Shown here: piece by piece, positions 12,030 to 24,022 of the stretch
Layout of the letters: every line of letters starts with the position of its first letter
Position numbering within the stretch: position 1 is the first letter of the stretch
From: Arbacia lixula
Lineage: Eukaryota > Echinodermata > Echinoidea > Arbacioida > Arbaciidae
Reading direction: 5' to 3'
DNA length: 64,000 nucleotides
NCBI GenBank assembly: GCA_963669155.1
Contig: OZ022585.1
Coordinates: 24,529,511-24,593,510, forward strand
Made by a program: the position numbers and the translations under genes
Notes under the pieces: generated by a model
The model's database searches: none
Seen by the model: only the letters and a program-made list of their open reading frames with translations
Told to the model about the DNA's origin: nothing

Positions 12030-12700
12030 CAGGGCTTTTGTTTTTATAAATCACTTTACCGTCACGTCTCTTAATTAAATTGGTAGAGTTCGGGATTTTA
12101 CCGATAGAAGTACAATCGAACGTTTGGTTCACGCATTTGTTATTTGTCAGTTTGACTTCTGCAATAGTTTCCTTTTTCAATTACCACTTCGTCAAATCCC
12201 AAACTACTAACTATCCAAAATTCAGCAGCACAACTTGTTACACGTACGAGGAAACATGCTTCAATATCCCCTGTGTACGCAATTTACATTGGTCACCAGT
12301 CCAGTCTCGCGTTAAGTCCAATATACTGTTATTAGCCTATGAATGTTTTAATGGATAGCTCCTGCTTATACTCACTGTATACAAACCAACACGAAATCTG
12401 CCACCACGTAAAAAGAATTTCTCTAGTGTTCCTAGCTCCTATACTTACTCGGACATATTATGGTGCACGCTCATTTGCCCATGCTGCATGCTCCAGTTTT
12501 ATGGAATAGCCTCCCTGACATTCTTAAAAATATTAACACCATAGATAAGTTTAAGTCTGCCCTTAAAACACACTTTTTCCAAATGTGAAAGTGATTTAAG
12601 GAACTCAGTAACCTAATTTCTCTTTTCTTTCTTTTTTCCTAAAGCGCATATAGAGACATTCTTATGTATATGTGTTATGTGCTATATAAAATTGGTTTAT
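12030..12700 (+). pseudogene. CR1/L2-group LINE 3' end (relic)
   Basis: The decayed translation contains the C-terminal signature of CR1/L2-type non-LTR elements: ERLVHAFVICQFDFCNS, SSTTC.. in place of AARLV, VRNLHWSPVQSRVKSNILLLAYECFNG, then PSSYTYSD, APVLWN-like and DKFKSALKTHFFQM segments spread over three frames. A stop follows ECFNG. The end, GCTATATAAAATTGG, resembles the usual 3' tail of such elements. 5'-truncated and non-functional. Confidence 0.78.
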
Positions 12701-13007
12701 TATTCATTAATCGAGATATCCGGGTCAGTAGTCGTGGTAATATGATCCAAGTAATCACCACCGACGATAATCATATTTTAGAGTGCTACCTGCTGTAACA
12801 ACAACCTCTATACCTAGAAAGTCCCTTGCTCCTAAAATAACGACCACACAATATACCCCCCCCCCCCCCCATACCTCCCCGATGCACAACGTGACCAGCG
12901 ACGACGTGTACTCCGCACAAACACAAGATGCCATTATAGCGACCACGGCTCTGCCTGTCGATCTACCTGTTAAACTCTTTATAAGGTAGACAGAACACCC
13001 CTCTACG

Positions 13008-13315
13008 TAGCCTAGGTACTAGTCTGTGAGGTGGATGGACACAACCCAGTCTATGTCTATGTCTGGTAACACAGACTACGCCCTAATGACGTCATAGCTC
13101 CTCTGGCTTCTTCCCCTGTGAGGATGGGATTGGGGCATAGTCTGTCTTACCAGACACAGTTGTTAACAGAGCGGGTTGTGTCCATCATGCACCTCACAGC
13201 CTAGTACATAGGAGGAGTGAGGATGGGATTGGGGCATAGTCTGTCTTACCAGACACAGTTGTTAAACAGAGCGGGTTGTGTCCATCATGCACCTCACAGC
13301 CTAGAACCTAGGCTG
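13008..13315. mobile_element. 308-bp MITE with 9-bp target duplication (family A, copy 2)
   Basis: Ends are TAGCCTAGGTACTAG at the left and, inverted, CAGCCTAGGTTCTAG at the right. The inverted match continues for about 85 bp through CTGTGAGGTG, GGACACAACCC and TGTCTGGTAA. The flanking direct repeat CCCTCTACG (12999-13007 and 13316-13324) is a perfect 9-bp target duplication. The right arm is duplicated in tandem (13116-13203 and 13212-13304, about 96-bp unit). The TIR start TAGYCTAGGTWCTAG matches the element at 7525. Confidence 0.85.
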
Positions 13316-13489
13316 CCCTCTACGCCGCATAGGGACGTTTTCACCTGGTCTGAAGACAATGGGTCGCATATCAATGGCTACAACTTTTAACGCGATTGTT
13401 ATTTCTGAAATTGTTATTGAGGAAAGATAGAAGAATGAATGCTCTTTCTGATCATGTAATTTGTTTTATGTCTTGAAATTATTTACTTG

Positions 13490-13498
13490 CCCCCCCCC

Positions 13499-13551
<53 letters not shown>

Positions 13552-13690
13552 CTCTATTTCCTCCTACTCTCTCCAATCCCAAAACCTCTGCTCTATCACC
13601 CCCCCCCTCTCTCTCTATCTTACTCACTCCCTTCCCTCTCTCTCCCACACCTTGCTAACGTACCCCCACCCTTCTTCTCTCACCCCACCC

Positions 13691-13747
<57 letters not shown>

Positions 13748-13899
13748 TTTCCTCCTACTCTCTCCAATCCCAAATCCTGTGCTCTATCACCCCCCCCTCT
13801 CTCTCTATCTATCTTACTCCCTCCTATCTCTCCCACACCTTGCTATCCTACCCCCCCCCCCTCCCCGTCTTCTCACCCTCTCACCCCACCCCCTTTCTC

Positions 13900-13953
<54 letters not shown>

Positions 13954-14340
13954 CTCTCGATCTCTATTTCCTCCTATTCTCTCAAATCCTCTGCTCTATC
14001 ACCGGCTCTCTCTCTCTTTCTATCTTACACTCTCCCTTCCCTCCCTATTCCACACCTTGCTATCGTATCCGCCCCCCCCCCCCCTTCTTCTCTCACCCAC
14101 CCCCTTTCTCCCTTTATCTCCCTCGTTAACATTCTAATCCCATCCCTTGATGTCTAGCTGTATACTCCCCCTTTTTCTCTCTATCCCTCCTACTCTCTGT
14201 CATCCTCTCTTTTCCGCCTCTTTTCCGCCCCCCCCCCTCCCTCCCCTCCCCCTCTCTCCATCTATCTTACTCCCTCCCCTCCTTGTCTCACCCGTCTCTC
14301 TCTCTACCGTACTTCCTGTCTGTCTGTCTGTCTGTCTGTC

Positions 14341-14399
<59 letters not shown>

Positions 14400-14400
14400 A
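13490..14400. repeat. Higher-order CT-rich repeat
   Basis: Three to four units of about 205 bp, each made of a C run, CCCTTTCTCTC, a (CT)n block of 30-60 bp, TTTCCTCCTACTCTC, CTGCTCTATCACC, TATCTTACTC and CACACCTTGCTA. A (CTGT)n-(CT)n block closes it at 14318-14398. The long Ser/Leu/Pro frames found here on both strands are by-products of the repeat. Confidence 0.88.
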
Positions 14401-16315
14401 TTACCCCCGCTCTCTATCAATTTCTGCAACATCCAGTATTGGTTGGCAATTGATGTACACTGTATATAGAGGGAATATATGAGGTTGTGATGGCGCTGAA
14501 AGTGTAAAAATAAACATAAAACAATTTTTTGTTTGTGTTTCCTCATTATATTAGTAATCCAACAATCTGGTTTATCATAATTTATAATCATGTTTATTAT
14601 AGAAATAAGACTTTTGGTAATTCATAAACTAGCTATAAAGGTATGTGCAATATTTGCGTTGAAACAAATAGTGGCAACTGGAATTGTGATGCAAGGTAAG
14701 TCACCTGAACCATGCTAGATCACGTGATACTCCAGAACACTACTTCCTCTCCACTACTTTGGATGCCAATTTCATTCGCAGTTTGATTTACCAATTCTGT
14801 TTGTTCCCGTTTTGAATCGAGCAGTATCCAGTCTTGGGTAACAATAATGATATAACATCTTGTGAGTAAATCATTTTGATGGGAAAATTCAACATAAAGA
14901 TAAATTGGTTTTAATAATAGCAGGAAAATAAAGCAACATAAATGAAATGACCAAACACCATCAAAGGATGTTAGAAAGTTATGTTTTTTTTTATTATTAT
15001 TAAACATTGGTAAACACCAAAGCTAGTTGAACTAAATCAAAGTTCACATTATCAAATGAAAAATCTTCTGAATATTTCTTAAAAATTGTTTGTTGAATTG
15101 TTGAACTAAATTAAAGACAGGGTGTCCCTTTTGCAAAAGTCATAAAGCTACACAGGAATCAGCAGTATACACTAACAATAACATGACTTGTATTGATATA
15201 GCTTCACAAACATTTTCAGGAAAAGTGAATAACTATCTTTGTTTACGTTTGAAATGCACCGACCATAGTCTACATTCATTATCGTTTTGTCCCTGTCAGC
15301 GCGCGATGATGGCATTGCTCCCATTGAACGCATGCACTGTGGAGCGGACCAGTGCCAAACCATAGCGCACAGCAGTCTCCGGTCTCTTGGCTATAGGTTT
15401 TGGACGACCCGCCTAAAACCTCCTCAAAATCTGGCAATCGCTATAAATCCGCTTGAAGTCAATTTCCAGTTCTATTATTGGGAGGGAAGTTTTGATATAA
15501 TATCTTCTACCAATAATATTAAAGCCTGCAAAAGGGACACTCTGTCCTTAAATGAAATTGTATCACACAGAGAAGTCTATGTACTATTTCCCCCCTCACC
15601 TCTATGCACTTGTTGAAGTTCAGACAGTTTCTTACTTTACATCACTATTTGACAACATGATCCCGATTCACTCACACTTCAAAACTGATTTCTATTTAAG
15701 TGATGCAAAACAATTGAAGAATAATTGCCCCCTTATTGATAATGAACTAATAAATAAGTCCACGAATGGCAATTAGAAGATGGTTTTGTAAAGTAAACAA
15801 TAATCACAATTCAGGGAAGAGTTTTGCTAAAAAAATTAGCAACTTTCTTAAAGACCAACTACGTGAAAATTTGTGCAAAATTGGACCAGTAAAAAGGAAA
15901 TTATGGTCATATGAAATTTGAACATTCCTTAAATTGACAACACATATTATGCAAGAATATATTTCATTCCTAAGGGGAAAATACCTGTACCTCAAATATT
16001 GATAAAAGATGGAATTTACATAGGGCACTTCCTTGAACACAGCTTGAATGATCATGTAATTTTCAAACATATCACAAAGCACCATTACTCAACGTCACAG
16101 CTAGCTCATACCAGGTTTTATTAATTTGAAATGGCCATAGTTGTCCAACATTTGTTCTTTTATTTACAATATATTTCTAGTAGCCTGAGCGGTCAGTATA
16201 GTCATGACGGTCTGGTAGTAGTGAAGATGATGACAGTGGGGAGGATGACAATGGTGAGGATAGTGACAACAAATTATGGAGGTGAAGGTGGTAACAATGG
16301 AGTTGGATATGATAA
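14401..16315. other. AT-rich spacer, no gene recognised
   Basis: Short frames only. No domain, splice-supported exon or repeat family was recognised on either strand. Confidence 0.4.
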
Positions 16316-16382
16316 GGATGATGGCAATGATGATGGCAATGATGATGATGATGATGACGATGATGATGATGATGATGACGAT
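16316..16382. repeat. (GAT)n microsatellite
   Basis: Nearly pure GAT/GAC trinucleotide run, giving an Asp- or Met-rich artefactual frame. Confidence 0.9.
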
Positions 16383-16539
16383 ATGCCTCCGTCCTTCTAC
16401 GCAGTCACTGAAGTATTGCCAAATCTTTGAATATTTGATGAAATTTCACCTTCTAATGCATGGAAAACTTGGCTAAGAAATACGACTTAATTCAGAGAGA
16501 TCATTGCACCACTTTGGTGATATTTGGTCACATATTTAA

Positions 16540-17035
16540 TATTTTATCACATAAACAGCAACATTTTACAATTTGACGTTGACCTTGATATGTGATATTT
16601 CTGACCCATATTAGAATCACTTCATTGTTCTGTCATATATCAACATTGTAGCAAGTTTTGATGAAATTCAATGTATTATTTTCCAAGTGATGAAGTAAAA
16701 AATGACATGTTATGATTTGACCTTGACCTTTGTGACCCAATTCACTTAATTGTTCTGTCAAATGTCATCATTTGATCAATCACTTCTCGAGTTATGTAAA
16801 AACTGAAACTTTAAGATATGACCTTAACCTGTGATCTTTAACCTTTGACCTACATGACCCAAAATCTAATCAGTTAATTGCCCTGCCGTATACTATCATT
16901 GTACCAAGCTTCATGAAATTTGGTTGATTTCTTTTTCTAGTTATCATTTATACAAGATTCAGACGGACGGACGGACGGACAGACAACCTGGAAACATAAT
17001 GCCATCCAGCAACTTCGTTGCAGGGGCATAAAATG
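16540..17035. repeat. Degenerate interspersed repeat ending in an (ACGG)n block
   Basis: Contains repeated TTGACCTTTGACC/TGACCCA phrases, AAGCTTCATGAAATTTGG, an ACGG tetranucleotide run at 16961-16982, and the closing phrase CAACTTCGTTGCAGGGGCAT. From general familiarity this looks like an old interspersed element of marine invertebrates, but I cannot assign the superfamily. No coding sequence. Confidence 0.5.
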
Positions 17036-17685
17036 AACTTGTTACATCATTCCTGAATTATTCTCATTTGCTGGATTGGATAGCTTGATGAGTCTCGGCT
17101 ACTGAGTCAGTTGATCCAATCCCTAGGGTTCTTTAGAATCACTGTCAGCTTTACCTCTCTGCTGCCCTCTGCTGGTGAGTGTTTGTACTGCCATTTATGG
17201 ACATCAAACAAGGGAGATGAAAACACACAGGCCTGTATTCAGAACAGTGGTTTAACTTTATAGACCGTGTACTAAATGTAGACTAGCTTGATGCTGTCAC
17301 AAAATCATTGATGTTCATCGCAGAAGTCTCCTTCTTATACTTCATCTGTCATATCTTCTTCTATATATCTTCCTCATTTTTGTTCTCGTTTCATCATAAT
17401 CATCTTCCATATCTCCTTTTTCGTTCTCTTTCTCCTTTTTCTTGATCTTCTTTTAGCTCTTCTCATTTTTGGTATCCTTCTCTTTCCTCTCCCATTCCTC
17501 CCTCATTCCTCCATCCGTATTCATATTTACTATAAACCAACAAACTAAGAAGGAAAGCTAAAATATATGTACAAAGTCAACACCAATTAACTTGGTATAC
17601 ACATGGGTTTCAGGTAAAGGGTCTGTGGACCACGTGCATTAAGTTACCCTGATCCTACCCTCCTTTGTATGAATCCAAGCTATAC
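17036..17685. other. Non-coding stretch
   Basis: CT-rich from about 17330 to 17520. No gene or transposon ends recognised. Confidence 0.4.
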
Positions 17686-18694
17686 CAATATGTATCACTA
17701 TTGTTTTACCTGAGGCTACATCCATACATCGATGCTTGGTCATTAAACCAATATGTATCACTATTGTTTTACCTGTACCTGTGAGGCTACATCCATACAT
17801 CGATGCTTGGTCATCAAACCAATATGTATCACTATTGTTTTACCTGAGGCTACATCCATACATCGATGCTTGGTCATCAAACCAATATGTATCACTATTG
17901 TTTTACCTGAGGCTACATCCACACATCGATGCTTGGTCATGAAACCAATATGTATCACTGTTGTTTTACCTGTACCTGTGAGGCTACATCCATACATCGA
18001 TGCTTGGTTATCAAACCAATATGTATCACTATTGTTTTACCTGAGGCTACATCCATACATCGATGCTTGGTCATTAAACCAATATGTATCACTATTGTTT
18101 TACCTGTACCTGTGAGGCTACATCCATACATCGATGCTTGGTTATCAAACCAATATGTATCACTATTGTTTTACCTGAGGCTACATCCATACATCGATGC
18201 TTGGTCATTAAACCAATATGTATCACTATTGTTTTACCTGTACCTGTGAGGCTACATCCATACATCGATGCTTGGTCATCAAACCAATATGTATCACTAT
18301 TGTTTTACATGTACCTGTGAGGCTACATCCATACATCGATGCTTGGTCATCAAACCAATATGTATCACTATTGTTTTACCTGTACCTGTGAGGCTACATC
18401 CATACATCGATGCTTGGTCATCAAACCAATATGTATCACTATTGTTTTACCTGTATCTGTGATACATCGATGCTTGGTCATCAAACCAATATGTATCACT
18501 ATTGTTTTACCTGTACCTGTGAGGCTACAACCATACATCGATGCTTGGTCATCAAACCAATATGTATCACTATTGTTTTACCTGTACCTGTGAGGCTACA
18601 TCCATACATCGATGCTTGGTCATCAAACCAATATGTATCACTATTGTTTTACCTGTACCTGTGAGGCTACATCCATACATCGATGCTTGGTCGT
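17686..18694. repeat. Minisatellite, about 15 units of 63 or 71 bp
   Basis: Unit: CCAATATGTATCACTATTG, TTTTACCTG, GAGGCTACATCC, ATACATCGATGCTTGGTCAT. Two unit lengths alternate irregularly because an 8-bp TGTACCTG insert is present or absent. One unit near 18450 carries an internal deletion. Units are more than 95% alike, so the array is young or homogenised. It is directly tandem with no constant/variable spacer pattern, so it is not a CRISPR array. The frames of 60-120 aa across it are artefacts. Confidence 0.95.
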
Positions 18695-18870
18695 CACACT
18701 TGCCAGGCAACAACCTCCCCAGGAAGCCTTGGGTTCATCTCAACAGGATATGGTCTGGTGCTGCTCTTTTTGCATCCAACATAAAAAGATGGGGCATTGC
18801 AGACTTTGATCTCTGTCCTCATGGTGACGTACAGACTCATGACCATGTCCTAGGCCAGTGCGTGCTGTGA
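18695..18870 (+). pseudogene. Non-LTR RT C-terminal fragment (zinc-knuckle-like)
   Basis: Translation NLPRKPWVHLNRIWSGA, then SNIKRWGIADFDLC, CPHGDVQTHDHVLGQC. This is the conserved C-terminal block of many LINE polyproteins (W-V-LNR-R-G, a WG segment, then C-x-H/G...T-DH-C). Only about 55 codons survive, fused in frame to the end of the minisatellite and closed by TGA at 18868. The array has either inserted into the LINE or grown from its flank. Confidence 0.65.
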
Positions 18871-19465
18871 CAGGACCTCCCTGTTCACTAACCTACATCG
18901 ATACTCCCCAATTGGTGTTATGACACCTTAAAGACTGCCAATTTTGACTGCTTTAGTTATCATACAAGATAATACATGTAATGCTTGTTTCTTTTCTTCA
19001 ATCAATCATGTTTCTTATTGTTGTTGTATTGAAATGCATATTTTCGAAAAAGGATTTACACAACATAATGAGAGAAATCAAATAACTTTCTTTTCCTTTG
19101 GCCGATGTTCGTCGAACCAGGGACGTGAGAGGAGACGTCCCTGGTCGAACCTTCACCTGTTCACTAATATGTTTCTTTCATGTGTCTCCTTTTATTGAAA
19201 CCAATATAGTTTCAGGGTGAAATATCCCTTTAACGACAGCTGTTCTTCCTATACCACTAACTCACGTCTCCCTCAAATGATGTACTCATGACGGAAGGGC
19301 GGAACAAGGTGGGCAGGGGTGGGGGTTGGGGAGTAGCGACTCCCGAAAGAAATACACCTCCCCCCCCCCCCCAATATTAACCCAAAATGTGTTTTTTTAT
19401 TATTCTAAGACAACGTTTAAGGGGAATTCAGTGCGAGAGTGCAGGAGTGAGATAAAGAGATTGAT

Positions 19466-19526
<61 letters not shown>

Positions 19527-20794
19527 AGAGAATTAAAAAGGAAGGTGGGAGATATCAATTAATTGGAACTACTGAAAGGGCTCAAAGCGTCTCGTTCTAC
19601 AAACGAAGTTAACCACGGTCCTCTAAACTGTGCTGTTTGAATACTTTAATAGTTTGACTATATCACTGGGTCCTGATGTATCCTCTCCTATCATTAACAT
19701 TGCTCGTTTTATTGTGAATTGTGGACATTCTGTCGGATAAGTGTGTGATTGTTTCAGGAGTGTTACAGTCGTTGTTTAGTTGATTACCTTCTGAAGTCCA
19801 TATTTACTAGGGGTCTGCATTTAATCCTATAAAGCGTAAAACAGAACCCTTTCATAAAGGCTCTGGTGTAAAAGTAACAATGCTGCCCTCTTTCGTACAA
19901 AATTTGATTTAAAAAAAAAATTATTGTGAGAATATTTTGCTGAACTTGGGAACTAACAGTCAATAACAACTGTCATTTTCTTCCATTTTTTCCGTTATTG
20001 ACCATTATCAAATTTCCATCACCATATGTATGAAAAATGACCTGTTCAAATTCTTTGCTATGGTATCAATGTGCACGTTTGAATACATGATGGTTAATGG
20101 TATATTTTAAGTTGCATTTTCAATATCATTGCGCAGGGCTATCCGATTTTGTTATGAAAATAGTGTGGCTTTCTAAAACGTGGTCCACTGAACTTGTAAC
20201 TTACCATTTTTTTTCATTTTGGAATGATACAAATATTCGTATGATTCCACATGGAAGTCATAAAAGCATTGCTTTATGTTCATGAGATTTATCAGTTATC
20301 AGTTGATGCCTTAGTAATATAATACACAATGCTCAGTCACTACGTGTGTATGATGAATGTTTATAATGAATTTTCTCCCCCTCCTCTCTCTCTCTCTCAC
20401 TCACTCACTTTCTGCATGTCTGTATCTGTCTCTCTGTATCCCCCCTCTCTCTCTCTCTTGCTCACTCACTATCTGTATGTCTGTCTTTCTGTATCTACCT
20501 CTCTACACCCCCGCCCCTCCTCTCTTCCTCTCTCTCCTCACACTGATCGACCAGGTATTTGAGAGTGATATCGTTGTGTTCTGCTGTGTAGTGGTCGCAC
20601 GAGATTAATTATAATAGTTTTTATAGTTTTGCTTGGTTTTGACGTCGAAGGAGGACTCGCAGACTCTATTTTTTTTTTAAAAGTTGCAGTACATTTAGTA
20701 CTCGAATAACTGATGGATAACTGATCTCTATATGATTCTGAATTTAAGCTGATTCGAACTCTCTGATATATCTGAATAAACACTGATCATAAAT
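18871..20794. other. Non-coding stretch with simple repeats
   Basis: Contains a small hairpin at about 19116-19150 (ACCAGGGACGT and its complement), a (GA)n tract at 19458-19524 and CT-rich sequence at 20375-20540. No gene recognised. Confidence 0.45.
19458..19524. repeat. (GA)n microsatellite
   Basis: Pure AG dinucleotide run of about 65 bp. Confidence 0.95.
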
Positions 20795-21440
20795 TGTAAA
20801 TTGCATTTATTCGCTCCATTTGCACATAAATATATATGGAAATTTATTTCGTTCACGTGAAACACTGAACATATATGCAAACACAATTTTACAGTTTAAC
20901 TGATGACATCATAATTACATAATTACATGCTAAATATCCATTAACATACTACAAGGCTACAACATGATAAAACTCAATATACATCAAAGTGATAGCAATA
21001 TATCACTGAGTTGAATTGATTTCATACATTTGACTGTTCATTAGGTAAGATACAAAATGTTGTATAATTGTATATGCATTAAGATATTCGTGATAGAGAT
21101 ACCAATATATTCCAAGTCAATCCGACAGGTTAAGATGTGACAAATAATGACAGGTTTTACATAGAAAAATGGGTGCTATACCATACATACTCTAGTGACA
21201 CAATGTCATTTACATGTAATACTAATGTATAATTGAGTTTAAATATTTCTTGTACATTGAAATATTAATTAGGTCAATCTAAAATTGTGAAATGCATTGA
21301 TATACCATGTACAGGGGTGTATACCGTGAGAAATATTCTAGGTGATCTAGGCTACATGAACCTCACTATCGTCATTGATACTGATTTCTCGTTATTTTAC
21401 TATAATGCAACATAGAAATTATCAATTTCACTTAGTTTCG

Positions 21441-21505
<65 letters not shown>

Positions 21506-21960
21506 GCCCTTTATGATTTTAAAGTGATCAGAAGGTCACAACACAAATAAGGCAGCAAACAACTATTTGTTTTGTCCACCCATCTCCACGCCCCCCCCCC
21601 CCCCCCATCCCCTCCACGCACGCCCATCTTCACCCACCCCTCACTTCACTCCTTTATACTGCAATCATGCTGAACTATTTTGTTGACAATTGTACACACA
21701 AATTGAATACAAACCAAGGAATCTAGGTAACGTTTAGTGCGGCATTTCATTGACCCGATCCTTCTTTCAGATCGCATGAATTTATAACAATCGTTTAAAA
21801 TGTGATCCTCAATTGTTAGTATTTCTTTAATCTTTTTAGCGATTCTGTCCTCACATTCCTTCCAAAGTTGCTGTCTCTCTCCAATTATTTTATTGGGCCG
21901 TTTCAGAAAAGCTTCTAGTTTCCTAAGATCTTCCTTCTTAGATAAGATAGAAATAGACAA
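20795..21960 (-). mobile_element. Rex1-like LINE 3' end, copy 1
   Basis: On the minus strand this reads the last part of a non-LTR RT protein, KKEDLRKLEAFLKRPNKIIG then ECEDRIAKKIKEIL and SMKCRTKRYLDS, followed by an AT-rich 3' UTR. It matches the copy at 56255-58370 in both the protein end and the UTR (for example AATTTACAGTTTAAC... and TTTATTTGGTCCATTTG-like 3' ends). The copy is 5'-truncated at about 21960. A (TA)n tract (21443-21500) and a C run (21592-21607) have expanded inside it. Confidence 0.72.
21443..21500. repeat. (TA)n microsatellite
   Basis: TA dinucleotide run within the LINE copy, absent from the paralogous copy near 56800. Confidence 0.9.
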
Positions 21961-22414
21961 TCATGGTGAAATTCCTTGTAAGGGCCAGTTTCTTGGATGT
22001 ACTCATACATATTCCTAAGAAAGTGGACCTTAACTCTGTCACAGTTCCTGAAATCCAGTGAATGTCATTTAGAGACTAGCCCCATAAAACTCGAGGGTCA
22101 ACTATAACCTTCCCAGAAATTGGGCTTCTGCAGAGTGGTCATATTGGAAGACAGGATTTGAGGCGGGGGAGTGGTGAATGAACTTATCACAGAACAAAAT
22201 ATAAACATTGGATCAAATTGTGAAACAGAATGCAAATAATAAACCACTCGACATGGTTCCTTTAAGAATATGAAATACATACATTTAGTGAGGACAAAAT
22301 GCACCCCACCACAAGCAGACAAACAAACAAACAATCAAAGGATAAAATTATCCATGCTAATCCATGACATATAGGCATATCATGTCTGATAAGGCACTGA
22401 TATCCAGGACATTT

Positions 22415-23345
22415 CGCAACTCAGTACTGTACTTATAAAGATATGACAACAATGCAATATTTTAACATTAGATCCAAAGGGAATTTACACTTCATGGTAC
22501 TATATTAAAATATATTGACATGGTAATATGGTACAATTTTATGATACAGTAATAGTACTGGTGTACTGTAGTGCAATAGCTTCACATTATACATTCAAAA
22601 CTTCACAACTCACTACTGATACATGTACTCATGATAAAGATAAGACAACAATGTAAGATGTCAACATTAGATCCAAAGAGAATTTACACCTCATGGTAAT
22701 ATAGTACAATGTAATGACATTTTATGATACAGTAATAGTACTGGTGTACTGTAGTGCAATAGCTTCACATTATACATTCAAAACTTCACAACTCACTACT
22801 GATACTCATGATAAGATATGACAACAATGCAAGATTTCAACATTAGATCCAAAGAGAGTTTACACCTCATGGTAATATAGTACAATGTAATGACATTTTA
22901 TGATACAGTAATAGTACTGGTGTACTGTAGTGCAATAGCTTCACATTATACATTCAAAACTTCACAACTCACTACTGATACTCATGATAAGATATGACAA
23001 CAATGTAAGATTTCAACATTAGATCGAAAGGGAATTTACACTTCATGGTAATATAGTACAATGTAATGACATGGTAGCATGATACAATTTTATGATACGG
23101 TAATAGTACTGGTATACTGTAGTGCCATAGCTTCACATTATACATTCAAAACTTCGTGACTTAGTACTGATACTGACAATAAAAATATGACAATGAAAGA
23201 TTTCAACATTAGATCCAAAGGGAATTTACACTTCATGGTGATAATTATAGTACAATATAATGACATGGTAATATGGCACAATTTTATGATACGGTAATAG
23301 TACTGGTCTACTGTAGAGCTATAGCTTCACATGATACATTCAAAA
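22415..23345. repeat. Satellite, five units of about 176-199 bp
   Basis: Each unit contains CACTACTGATAC, TATGACAACAATG, ACATTAGATCCAAAG, GAATTTACAC, TCATGGTAATAT, ACAGTAATAGTACTGG and GCTTCACATTATACATTC. The GATCCAAAG landmark recurs at 22471, 22670, 22846, 23022 and 23212. Inner units are nearly identical and the outer ones more diverged. Non-coding. Confidence 0.92.
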
Positions 23346-23698
23346 CCCTTAATTATCTACGGTGGGTTTTCTTTCTCAAATTCTTATATATACACATAAT
23401 GTACATTGATTACATCATGGCAGAACATATTCAACCAAGAAGAGTTAATAATGTTCAACATATTTCATGGCAACACGTAATGATAGCACTGATTTCAAGA
23501 AATATGGATCTTGGTAATGATGACAAGTGGAAATGTGACATTAGTCAACATCATACAACAGTCACGTGACAGTTTATAAGTATGATAACAACTATCTCAG
23601 TGAATACATTTCACACAATGTAAGGTTGCAATACTTGTAACATAGACAAGAAGAATACGACTTAACACGGTAACATGGGTACTGTACATACTTGAACA

Positions 23699-24022
23699 TC
23701 AAAACTTCTTGTTTCTGAACTGTGTATGGTCTGAAGTGGACTTCACATGAATCGTCATAAAATGAAAGAAGTGTTGAGCAAAAGATGGTAGTCTCCACCA
23801 AAAATAGATGAAAAGGGAGATGGAAAAGAGGATAATTTCTTTTAACTGGGTTAACAGATCACCTTGGAGAACAGAACAGGATATTTGAAGAGAAGAATGA
23901 AATGTAGCGATCTGAGCTGTTTTTTTCTCAATGAGGATCTCTCCATATCCCTCAAGAGGGAGGTCTTCAACCAGTGCATCATCCTTGTGCTCTGGTTTGG
24001 GGAAGAAACTTGAGAGTGACAA
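23699..24022 (-). CDS. Possible 3' exon, hypothetical protein with a membrane segment
   Basis: A minus-strand frame reads SSFFPKPEHKDDALVEDLP, EGYGEILIEKKTAQ and then a hydrophobic stretch (IILFSISLFIYFWW) before the stop. Upstream, CAGTTTCTCAG is a plausible acceptor giving a phase 0 or phase 1 entry. It lies downstream of the two terminal exons at 25.3 and 27.1 kb on the same strand, but its phase does not match their phase 2 entry, so membership in that gene is unproven. It may be spurious. Confidence 0.25.
   Translation of the reverse strand: MSLSSFFPKPEHKDDALVEDLPLEGYGEILIEKKTAQIATFHSSLQISCSVLQGDLLTQLKEIILFSISLFIYFWWRLPSFAQHFFHFMTIHVKSTSDHTQFRNKKF

Noticed and set aside
13461-14482. Long Ser/Leu/Pro- or Arg/Glu-rich proteins on both strands
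   Set aside because: They are translations of (CT)n/(GA)n tracts. The same applies to 38838-39524, 55626-55963 and 5358-5675.
17686-18694. CRISPR-like array or a repetitive protein gene
   Set aside because: Units are directly tandem with no variable spacers, the unit length shifts frame, and the context is eukaryotic. The open frames are a by-product of the repeat.
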